From: Helicobacter sp. MIT 05-5293
GTDB lineage: Bacteria; Campylobacterota; Campylobacteria; Campylobacterales; Helicobacteraceae
Length of the DNA: 64,000 nucleotides
Direction: 5' to 3'
NCBI RefSeq assembly: GCF_000765665.2
Contig: NZ_JROZ02000001.1
Span: forward strand, 434,001-498,000
Shown: positions 44,912 through 52,292 of the stretch, one piece after another
Layout of the letters: each line of letters starts with the position of its first letter
Position numbering within the stretch: the stretch's first letter is position 1
Made by a program: the position numbers and the translations under genes
The notes under the pieces: model-generated
What the model was told of the DNA's origin: nothing
Database searches by the model: none
What the model saw: the letters and a program-made list of their open reading frames with translations, nothing else

Positions 44912-45950
44912 CCTTATTAGTCCAGAGATTTTAGAGCGTCTAAGCAGTGATGATAAAAGTGTGCTTTTAGATTCTCTAGCAACGCTGATTCAAAGCACTT
45001 ATGGCACAGAGCAAGAATTCAAAAAGTTACAAAATGATTTTAATAGTCTGAAAGCATTGTATGAGTGGGTTTTAGAGCTTATTCCTCAAGCGATTTGGGT
45101 GATTGAAAGCAATGGTAAGCTATTCTATCAAAATGCTGAAGCAAGCCGCATTGATGGAATCTTGCAAAGTTATCAGAATCAAGGTGAGAAAGAACAAGAA
45201 ATCGAATATCTCGGACAATTTTATTTACTCCAAAGTAGTCATAAAGGTAATAAGCAAGTCATTAGTGCGACAAATATTACCAATCAAAAGCGTCAAGAAA
45301 GGCTTGCGTCAATGGGGCAAGTCTCTGCACATCTTGCTCATGAAATACGCAATCCTATAGGTTCTATCTCACTTTTAACATCAACCTTGCTTAAAAGGGG
45401 TGATAATAGCATCAAGTCGATTGTGCTTGAAATCAAAAAAGCACTTTGGCGTGTGGAGCGATTGATCAATGCGACTTTGCTTTTTACTAAAGGTGTCAAT
45501 CCTAATCGTCAAAATCATCGTTTGTGTGATTTAGAAGATGATTTGCACCATTCTATCGGGTATTATACATTCTCAAAACCGATTACTTTTGACTTTGATT
45601 TAGGCGTAGATAAGAATCTTGAAGTGTTTGTTGATTTTGATTTATTCAGTATAGTGATGCAAAATTTTCTTTTTAATGCGATTGATGCGATTGAAGAAGG
45701 CGAAGGAGAAAGCGGAAAAATCGCAGTGAGATTCCAAGATGAAGAAAAGTTTTGGTGTTTTAGTTTTAGTGATAATGGCAAATCCGTAGATAATAGAAAT
45801 ATTCTTTTTGAGCCTTTTAAGACGACTAAGCTCAAGGGCAATGGTTTGGGATTGGCTCTTTGTAAGCAGATTATTCAAGCGCATGGCGGAGAAATTTGTT
45901 TTGAAGATGAAAAAGATAAAATCTTTTTTGTTAGAATTGCTAAAAAGTGA
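44895..45950 (+). CDS. flgS: Flagellar sensor histidine kinase FlgS
   Basis: FlgS phosphorylates FlgR to switch on the RpoN-dependent flagellar genes. The cytoplasmic 351-residue protein has an N-terminal PAS-like part ([20 protein letters not shown]), the phosphoacceptor motif [16 protein letters not shown] (about residue 150) and an ATPase domain with [47 protein letters not shown]. No membrane helix, as expected of FlgS. The start at 44895 ([13 protein letters not shown]) matches the family; the frame extends upstream within flgJ. Position behind flgI and the flgJ-like gene supports the name. Confidence 0.9.
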   Translation: MQNENSLISPEILERLSSDDKSVLLDSLATLIQSTYGTEQEFKKLQNDFNSLKALYEWVLELIPQAIWVIESNGKLFYQNAEASRIDGILQSYQNQGEKEQEIEYLGQFYLLQSSHKGNKQVISATNITNQKRQERLASMGQVSAHLAHEIRNPIGSISLLTSTLLKRGDNSIKSIVLEIKKALWRVERLINATLLFTKGVNPNRQNHRLCDLEDDLHHSIGYYTFSKPITFDFDLGVDKNLEVFVDFDLFSIVMQNFLFNAIDAIEEGEGESGKIAVRFQDEEKFWCFSFSDNGKSVDNRNILFEPFKTTKLKGNGLGLALCKQIIQAHGGEICFEDEKDKIFFVRIAKK

Positions 45951-45966
45951 TAGAAAGGAATGGTAA

Positions 45967-47271
45967 ATGAGGCATACAAAAATCAGTAAAGCTCAACCTT
46001 TTGAGGGGGAGTTTGAAGTCGCGACAGACAAATCTATCTCTCATCGTAGTGCAATGTTTGCATTGCTTGCGGATAAGCCTTGTGAGGTCAAAGGTTATTT
46101 GCAAGGTGAAGATACTTTGCACACATTGCAAATTGCTTGTCAGTTGGGACTAAAAGTCGAACATTTAGATTCTCAAACGATGCGTTTTATACCGCCAGAA
46201 AATGGTATTTGTGAGCCTAGTGAAGTGCTTGATTGTGGTAATGCAGGCACAGCGATGAGGCTTTTTTCGGGATTGCTAAGTGGAGTAAAGGGGCATTTTG
46301 TTTTAACAGGGGATAAATATCTTAATCAGCGCCCGATGAGACGCATCATTGAACCTTTACAATCAATCGGAGCGGATATTAAAGGCAGAAAGGATAATTC
46401 TCTCGCTCCTTTGAGTATCACAGGATCATCATTAGAATCTTTTCAATATCATAGCCCTATCGCTTCTGCGCAAGTTAAGAGCGCGATGATTCTTGCGGGG
46501 CTTTTTGCCAAAGGTGCTTCGAAATTTAGCGAACCGCTTTTAAGCCGTGATCACACTGAAAATTTGCTTAAAGGTATGGGTGTGCATCTCCAATGTAAAG
46601 AATCTGATAATGGTCGTTATGAAGTGTGTTTTGAACCGCTTGAGAGAAAATTAGAATCTTTTAAACTTGAGATTCCAGCTGATCCATCAAGTGCGTTTTA
46701 TTTTGCTCTAGCGGCGTGTGTGTGTGATGCAAAAGTTTTACTCAAAAATGTCTTGCTCAATAAAACGCGCATTGAAGCATTTAAGGTTTTGGAGCGAATG
46801 GGAGCAAAAATCAGCTATCACATACACCCATCGGATTATGAACTTATCGGTGATATTAGTGTCCAATCCGCGCCATTAAATGCTATAAAGGTAGATTCTT
46901 CAATCGCATGGTTGATTGATGAGATTCCCGCTTTGGCTATTTGTTTTGCGATTGCAAAGGGTAAAAGTGAAGTGCGTAATGCAAAAGAATTGCGCGTTAA
47001 AGAGAGCGATAGAATCCTTGCTACGATTACGAATTTGCGTGCAATGGGGATTGAATGTGAAGAGTTTGATGATGGATTTAGCGTTATAGGTGGGGAATTA
47101 AAGCCTGCAAAAGTGGATTCTTATGGCGATCATCGTATCGCAATGAGTTTTGCTATCGCCCAGCTCACTTGTGGGGGAGAAATTAGCGATAGTGAATGTA
47201 TTGATGTTTCTTTTCCGCAATTCTTAACCCTGCTTTCACAGATTACACATATAGAAAATACAGAATCGTAA
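45967..47271 (+). CDS. aroA: 3-phosphoshikimate 1-carboxyvinyltransferase (EPSP synthase)
   Basis: AroA joins shikimate-3-phosphate and phosphoenolpyruvate in aromatic synthesis. Motifs: VATDKSISHRSAMFALLAD, LDCGNAGTAMRLFSGLL (about residue 90), RDHTENLLKGMG, IPADPSSAFYFALAA, AKELRVKESDRI and the end SYGDHRIAMSFAIA. 434 residues. It starts 17 bases after flgS, with AAGGAATGG upstream, and is followed by ispH, as in H. pylori HP0401-HP0400. The class (I or II) was not resolved. Confidence 0.97.
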   Translation: MRHTKISKAQPFEGEFEVATDKSISHRSAMFALLADKPCEVKGYLQGEDTLHTLQIACQLGLKVEHLDSQTMRFIPPENGICEPSEVLDCGNAGTAMRLFSGLLSGVKGHFVLTGDKYLNQRPMRRIIEPLQSIGADIKGRKDNSLAPLSITGSSLESFQYHSPIASAQVKSAMILAGLFAKGASKFSEPLLSRDHTENLLKGMGVHLQCKESDNGRYEVCFEPLERKLESFKLEIPADPSSAFYFALAACVCDAKVLLKNVLLNKTRIEAFKVLERMGAKISYHIHPSDYELIGDISVQSAPLNAIKVDSSIAWLIDEIPALAICFAIAKGKSEVRNAKELRVKESDRILATITNLRAMGIECEEFDDGFSVIGGELKPAKVDSYGDHRIAMSFAIAQLTCGGEISDSECIDVSFPQFLTLLSQITHIENTES

Positions 47272-47283
47272 GAAGGTGGTTTG

Positions 47284-48105
47284 ATGAATATTAAGTTTGC
47301 TGAAAAATACGGATTCTGTTTTGGGGTTAAAAGAGCGATTCAAATTGCTGAACGCAATAGGAATGCTACCACTTTAGGTCCTATCATTCACAATACTCGT
47401 GAAATTGCGCGCTTGGAGAGGGATTTTGATGTGAGTTTGAGTGAAGATATTGAGAATCTTGCTGATGCACAAAATGTCATTATTCGCACACATGGTATTA
47501 CAAAGCAAGACTTGCAGACTTTGCAAGAGCGTAAAAAACATATTATTGATGCGACTTGCCCTTTTGTAACCAAACCTCAAAAAATTGTTAAAAAAATGTC
47601 CGATGAACATTATCAAATTATTATTTTTGGCGATAAGATTCACCCTGAAGTGAAGGGTGTAGCGAGCTATGGAGAAAATGTGTGTGTCATAACAAGCGTT
47701 GAAGAACTTGAAAAAGTGAAACTAGAAAAGAAAGTCGCTTTGGTTTCTCAAACGACCAAGCAACCGAAACAATTTGAGCAGATTGCTGCTTATCTAGTCT
47801 CTAAAGTAAATGAATGTCGTGTGTTTAACACGATTTGCAATGCGACTTTTGACAACCAACATGCAGCGGATATGCTAAGCCGTGATGTTGATGTGATGAT
47901 AGTCGTAGGAGGGAAAAATTCTTCAAACACCAAGCAGCTTTTAGCGATTGTCCAAAAGCATTGTCCTCATAGTTATTTGGTCGAAGATGAAAATGATTTG
48001 CAAGAATCATGGTTTGAGGGAAAAGCATTATGTGGGATTACAGCAGGAGCTTCAACGCCGGATTGGATTATCAAACGGGTGCAGGAAAAAATTGAGCAGA
48101 TTTAG
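47284..48105 (+). CDS. ispH: 4-hydroxy-3-methylbut-2-enyl diphosphate reductase
   Basis: IspH (LytB) makes IPP and DMAPP at the end of the non-mevalonate isoprenoid pathway with an iron-sulfur cluster. The three cluster cysteines are in GFCFGVKRAI (about residue 12), DATCPFVTKP (about 96) and TICNATFDNQ (about 190); the catalytic glutamate is near IHNTREIARL, and VVGGKNSSNTKQL is conserved. The ATG at 47284 is better spaced from AAGGTGG than the TTG three bases before. 273 residues is a usual length. ispE of the same pathway is at 61881. Confidence 0.97.
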   Translation: MNIKFAEKYGFCFGVKRAIQIAERNRNATTLGPIIHNTREIARLERDFDVSLSEDIENLADAQNVIIRTHGITKQDLQTLQERKKHIIDATCPFVTKPQKIVKKMSDEHYQIIIFGDKIHPEVKGVASYGENVCVITSVEELEKVKLEKKVALVSQTTKQPKQFEQIAAYLVSKVNECRVFNTICNATFDNQHAADMLSRDVDVMIVVGGKNSSNTKQLLAIVQKHCPHSYLVEDENDLQESWFEGKALCGITAGASTPDWIIKRVQEKIEQI

Positions 48106-48156
48106 GGAAGTTTATGTAGCTTAAAGTCTTTCTTAAGATATTGCAAGGTTTGCTTT

Positions 48157-48165
48157 TGGTAAAAT
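48157..48165 (+). promoter_or_regulatory. Extended -10 element of rpsA
   Basis: TGGTAAAAT (TG-n-TAAAAT) stands 38 bases upstream of the rpsA ATG, inside the gap after ispH, and suggests that rpsA has its own promoter in addition to read-through. Confidence 0.45.
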
Positions 48166-48202
48166 GATAAATTGTAATTCTATTTTAGGTAAAAGGGTTT
48201 TG

Positions 48203-49861
48203 ATGAGAAAGAATTTGGAAAATGATGAATTTTGCAACTCTGAAGAAGAGGATTTTGCAACATTATTTGAGGCTAGTGAGAAAAAAGCAAATGCGGGAGC
48301 TATTCAAAGTGGAGAGATAGTGGCAGTCAGTGATGAATATGCAATGATTGCAATTCCTAATCAAAAGGTTGAAGCACGATTAAAATTGTCAGAAATACAA
48401 GATGAATCAGGCAGTTTGCTTTTTAAAAAGGGCGATCAAATCGAAGTTTTTGTAACTTCTAGTCGTGGCGGACTCAGTGCTTCTTACAAGAAAGCACTCA
48501 AGTCGAAAAAGCTTGTTGAAAAAATCGCAGAGATTCAAGACAATTATGAAAATAAAGTGATTGAAGCGAAAGTCATAAAGAGAAATAAAGGCGGTTTTAT
48601 CCTTGAGTATGATGGGATTGATGTGTTTATGCCTCGCAAAGATTCTGCGGTAAGAGATGATGACAAAGCCTTAGGGAAGACATTTAAGGTAGCAATCGTA
48701 AATATTGATAAGGACAATCACTCAATCATTGTTTCTCGTAAGAAATTCTTTGAAATTGATGATAAGAATCGTCAAGAGATGAGTGGGAAGCTACTTGAAA
48801 ATGATGGGGTTCAAAAAGGCATTGTCAAAAAGATTGCCCCATTTGGTATTTTTGTAGATATTAATGGTATTGAAGGATTGGTTCATTATACAGAACTTAG
48901 CCATAAAGGACCTATCAATCCTGCTAAAAATTTTAAAGAGGGTGATGAAGTGGAAGTGAAAGTGTTGGGTTATGATGAAGCAAAAAGACGCCTATCACTT
49001 TCAATGAAAGCACTTGGAGATGATCCATGGAAAGAAATTGAAAAAGAGCTTGAAGTAGGCTATGCTATTAAAGTTACCGTGAGCAATATCGAACCTTATG
49101 GAGTTTTTGTGGATTTGGGAAATGATATTGAGGGCTTTTTGCATATTTCTGAAATTTCATGGGATAAAAATATCAAACACCCTTCAAATTATTTGAATCT
49201 AGGACAAGAAATAGATGTAGAAATCATCGAAATTGATACGCAAAATAAGAAATTACGCGTTTCGTTAAAAAAGCTTTTGGACAAGCCTTTTGCTAAATTT
49301 ATCAAACAACATCAAGTCGGTGAGAATATCAAGGGTAAAGTCGCGACCTTAACTGATTTTGGTGTATTTGTTGATTTGGGTGGTATTGATGGATTATTGC
49401 ATAATGAAGACGCTTATTGGGATAAGAATCGCAAATGCAAAGATGAGCTAAAAGTCGGTGATGAAATCGAAGTAAAAATCATTAAAATCGATAAAGAGAA
49501 TGAAAGAGTTTCACTTTCTAAGAAGTTGCTTGAACACTCACCAGCCAAAGCATTCGGACAAAAACATACAATAGATGAGGTAATGAAAGGTCGTGTCATT
49601 GACATTAAAGATTTTGGTATTTTTGTCAAGCTTGATGAGATGGAAGCATTAATTCGCAATGAAGATTTGTATCCTCTTAAAAAAGACGAGTTGAAAGTCG
49701 ATGATGAAATCGAATGTGTGATTGCCCACATTGATGAGGCAAATAATAAAGTTCGTGCATCTGTCAAAAGACTTGAGCGTCAAAAAGAAAAAGAGACACT
49801 TAAAGCATTTAATTCTGATGAGAAAATGACATTGGGTGATAAGCTTAAAAATCGTTTGTAG
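48203..49861 (+). CDS. rpsA: 30S ribosomal protein S1
   Basis: S1 binds mRNA on the small ribosomal subunit and helps initiation. The 552-residue protein has six S1 (OB-fold) repeats, for example GIVKKIAPFGIFVDINGIEG, VTVSNIEPYGVFVDLGNDIE, KVATLTDFGVFVDLGGIDG and RVIDIKDFGIFVKLDEME; the first two, at residues about 35-105 and 120-190, are the divergent ribosome-binding type. I start at ATG 48203 with AAAAGGG upstream rather than at 48164, which lies on the -10 box. The N-terminus is acidic. It sits between ispH and an unknown gene, then serA, as in H. pylori HP0399-HP0397. Confidence 0.95.
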   Translation: MRKNLENDEFCNSEEEDFATLFEASEKKANAGAIQSGEIVAVSDEYAMIAIPNQKVEARLKLSEIQDESGSLLFKKGDQIEVFVTSSRGGLSASYKKALKSKKLVEKIAEIQDNYENKVIEAKVIKRNKGGFILEYDGIDVFMPRKDSAVRDDDKALGKTFKVAIVNIDKDNHSIIVSRKKFFEIDDKNRQEMSGKLLENDGVQKGIVKKIAPFGIFVDINGIEGLVHYTELSHKGPINPAKNFKEGDEVEVKVLGYDEAKRRLSLSMKALGDDPWKEIEKELEVGYAIKVTVSNIEPYGVFVDLGNDIEGFLHISEISWDKNIKHPSNYLNLGQEIDVEIIEIDTQNKKLRVSLKKLLDKPFAKFIKQHQVGENIKGKVATLTDFGVFVDLGGIDGLLHNEDAYWDKNRKCKDELKVGDEIEVKIIKIDKENERVSLSKKLLEHSPAKAFGQKHTIDEVMKGRVIDIKDFGIFVKLDEMEALIRNEDLYPLKKDELKVDDEIECVIAHIDEANNKVRASVKRLERQKEKETLKAFNSDEKMTLGDKLKNRL

Positions 49862-49874
49862 GAGATTCTAAGTA

Positions 49875-50348
49875 GTGGTAAAAAAGGCGGCTTTTGCCAT
49901 AGTTTTTTTAGCAGTCTTTGGCGGTGCAATTTATGGAATCTTGTATTTTGACAAGATTTCAGTGGGTCCAAAGATTGAGATTCAGCCAATGAATTTGTCT
50001 GAATTAGGCTACCAGCATGAAATCACTCAAGATGAAATGTGGATTTCATCGCTTTCTTCTCAAGAAGATCTCCCTTATGCTTATCCCGCGACAGAATTGA
50101 GTGTGAAATTTGATTTTGTAGATAAAGATTCTGCTAAAGCACCTATTCCTTCAGCTATTAGCATCAATGATTTAGATGAATATAAATTTGCTTGTGTAAA
50201 GCAGGTGCTTAAGGAAAATCATATAGAATCTGCTTATTATAAATCCGGAGATACACTTAAACTGATGGTATTTTTGACAGATGAGTCGATGTATAAGAAA
50301 CTTCTCGAAGATCTTAAATATTATCATTTAAGTTATAGTGTGCAATAA
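49875..50348 (+). CDS. Membrane-anchored protein of unknown function
   Basis: The 157-residue protein starts with one hydrophobic helix (AAFAIVFLAVFGGAIYGILYF) and continues as a soluble, probably periplasmic domain of about 130 residues. The C-terminal part FACVKQVLKENHIESAYYKSGDTLKLMVFL, a beta-alpha-beta pattern, resembles an SPOR-like or ACT-like small domain but I cannot name it. It begins with GTG at 49875; GGAG is about ten bases upstream, which is weak. It lies between rpsA and serA, where H. pylori also has a gene of unknown function. Confidence 0.75.
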   Translation: MVKKAAFAIVFLAVFGGAIYGILYFDKISVGPKIEIQPMNLSELGYQHEITQDEMWISSLSSQEDLPYAYPATELSVKFDFVDKDSAKAPIPSAISINDLDEYKFACVKQVLKENHIESAYYKSGDTLKLMVFLTDESMYKKLLEDLKYYHLSYSVQ

Positions 50349-50370
50349 ATCATAACATTAAGGAGAATAG

Positions 50371-51948
50371 ATGTATAAAGTTATAGTATGTGATCATATT
50401 CATCAAAGTGGTTTGGATTTGCTCAATGCCCAAAGTGATATTGAAATGCAAAATTTGGCTGCAATGCCTAAAAATGAGCTTTTAAACCATATTAGTGAGG
50501 CAGATGTTGTTATTACGCGGAGTTCTACAGATGTGTATGAGCAATTTTTGCAACATTCGGGTAAAATCAAAGCCGTAGTGCGTGCAGGTGTAGGCGTAGA
50601 TAATGTCGATATTGATGGGTGTTCGCGTAAAGGTATTGTAGTAATGAATGTGCCTACAGCAAATACTATTGCTGCTGTGGAGCTAACAATGGCTCATATG
50701 ATTAATGCTGTGCGACATTTTCCCGGTGCTAATGCACAGCTTAAAAATGATCGAAAATGGAAACGCGAAGATTGGTATGGCATAGAGCTTAAAGGCAAGA
50801 AATTAGGTATCATTGGTTTTGGTAATATCGGTAGTCGTGTGGGTGTTAGGGCAAAAGCTTTTGAAATGGAAGTTCTAGCTTATGATCCTTATATTTTACC
50901 TACAAAAGCTACAGATGTAGGGATTGCTTACACAAGCTCTCTAAAGGATATTTTGGAATGTGATATTATTACAATTCATACACCTAAAAATGCTGAAACA
51001 AAAAATATGATTACTTCTAAAGAAATTGCGCAGATGAAAGACGGCGTAATTTTGATTAATTGTGCTCGGGGAGGATTGTATAATGAAAATGATCTTTACG
51101 AAGGGTTGCAGTCAAAGAAAATCGCTTGGGCGGGGTTAGATGTTTTTGATAAAGAGCCTGCCATTGATAATCGTTTGCTTGATTTGCCTAATGTTTATGT
51201 AACACCCCATATTGGAGCAAATACTTTAGAATCTCAAGAACAAATTGCGATTCAAGCTGCTCAAGCTGCCATAGAATCCGCACGTGGTTCAAGCTATCCT
51301 AACGCGCTTAATCTACCCATTAAAGAATCTGAATTGCCATCTATGCTTAAGCCTTATTTAGAATTAACCCAAAAGCTTGGATTCCTAGCTGCACAGGCAA
51401 ATAAAGGTGTCATTACTTCTATGCACATTGAAGCAGAAGGCGAAATTAGTGCCTATGGAGATTCTCTTACTACTTTTGCATTAGTTGGAGCGTTAAATAT
51501 GAGTTTAGGTGATAAAATCAATTATGTTAATGCACAATTTATCGCCAAAGAGCGTGGTATTGATGTCAAAACGACTCTTAAACAAGTCAATGAGACTTAT
51601 AAGAATCAAGTTCATCTTACTTTGATTACACAAAATGAACACATTACATTGAGTGGTTCTGTTTTTGAGGATCGTCATTTGCGTATTACTTCAATCAATA
51701 ATTTCTGCTTTGATATTGAGCCTAAGGGAAAAATGATTTTCTTTAGAAATACAGATGTGCCCGGTGTGATTGGCAGTGTGGGGAATATTATGGCAAATCA
51801 TTCTATTAATATTGCAGACTTCCGTCTTGCGCGTCAAAACAAAGAGGCAATGGCTGTCATTGTTGTCGATGAAGATGTGCCAACAGAAGCTTTGAAGGCT
51901 TTAGAGCAAATCCCCGCTTGCTTGGGATTAAAGGTTGTGAATCTGTAG
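50371..51948 (+). CDS. serA: D-3-phosphoglycerate dehydrogenase
   Basis: SerA starts serine synthesis from 3-phosphoglycerate. The 525-residue form has a catalytic and nucleotide-binding part (VVRAGVGVDNVDIDG, KLGIIGFGNIGSRVGVRA, LINCARGGLYNE, YVTPHIGANTLESQEQIA), then an ASB domain (about residues 320-440) and a C-terminal ACT domain (GKMIFFRNTDVPGVIGSVGNI ... NIADFRLAR). This is the long type with regulatory domains, which is commonly feedback-controlled by serine, though some are not. AAGGAGA precedes the ATG. Confidence 0.96.
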   Translation: MYKVIVCDHIHQSGLDLLNAQSDIEMQNLAAMPKNELLNHISEADVVITRSSTDVYEQFLQHSGKIKAVVRAGVGVDNVDIDGCSRKGIVVMNVPTANTIAAVELTMAHMINAVRHFPGANAQLKNDRKWKREDWYGIELKGKKLGIIGFGNIGSRVGVRAKAFEMEVLAYDPYILPTKATDVGIAYTSSLKDILECDIITIHTPKNAETKNMITSKEIAQMKDGVILINCARGGLYNENDLYEGLQSKKIAWAGLDVFDKEPAIDNRLLDLPNVYVTPHIGANTLESQEQIAIQAAQAAIESARGSSYPNALNLPIKESELPSMLKPYLELTQKLGFLAAQANKGVITSMHIEAEGEISAYGDSLTTFALVGALNMSLGDKINYVNAQFIAKERGIDVKTTLKQVNETYKNQVHLTLITQNEHITLSGSVFEDRHLRITSINNFCFDIEPKGKMIFFRNTDVPGVIGSVGNIMANHSINIADFRLARQNKEAMAVIVVDEDVPTEALKALEQIPACLGLKVVNL

Positions 51949-51974
51949 TTTTTGAATCTTGTGGCAGATAGTCA

Positions 51975-52235
51975 ATGCAGGCTTATATTTTGCTTTTTAA
52001 CACTTCAAGTGCTTTCGCTGCCGAAAGAGTGTTAAGAAGCCCATTGCTTGGTGAATTTGACTTTCAAATGTCGCTTGTCCCTACACCCAAAGAATTTCTA
52101 AGTGATTGCGGTATGTCGCTTTTAATCGTAGGCGGGGAAAGATTGATTGATGAGGAATTAGAAACTTTTTGGCAAAGCGTAGAGAGTATCTTGCAATCAA
52201 AAAAAATCCATTATCGTATCCAGCGTGTTATTTAA
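51975..52235 (+). CDS. DUF3343 small protein (putative Se/S carrier-like)
   Basis: An 86-residue protein with the DUF3343 pattern: YILLFNTSSAFAAERVL at the start, LVPTPKEFLSDCGMSLLI in the middle with the family cysteine (about residue 45). DUF3343 proteins are small, often found near YedF/TusA-type or selenium genes, and are suspected to carry sulfur or selenium on that cysteine; their role is unproven. Here it follows serA by 26 bases and no sulfur-transfer gene is adjacent. The ribosome binding site is weak. The C-terminal extension (about residues 50-86, LETFWQSVESILQ) is slightly longer than usual. Confidence 0.75.
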   Translation: MQAYILLFNTSSAFAAERVLRSPLLGEFDFQMSLVPTPKEFLSDCGMSLLIVGGERLIDEELETFWQSVESILQSKKIHYRIQRVI

Positions 52236-52242
52236 AATACAT

Positions 52243-52248
52243 TATAAT
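52243..52248 (+). promoter_or_regulatory. -10 element of uvrA
   Basis: A perfect TATAAT begins seven bases after the stop of the DUF3343 gene and 50 bases ahead of the uvrA start codon, so uvrA likely has its own promoter. No LexA-like box is seen, in line with the absence of a LexA SOS response in Helicobacter. Confidence 0.5.
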
Positions 52249-52292
52249 GTGAAAATTATCTTAAAGGTTTTGCATTATCTTAAGGAAACGCA

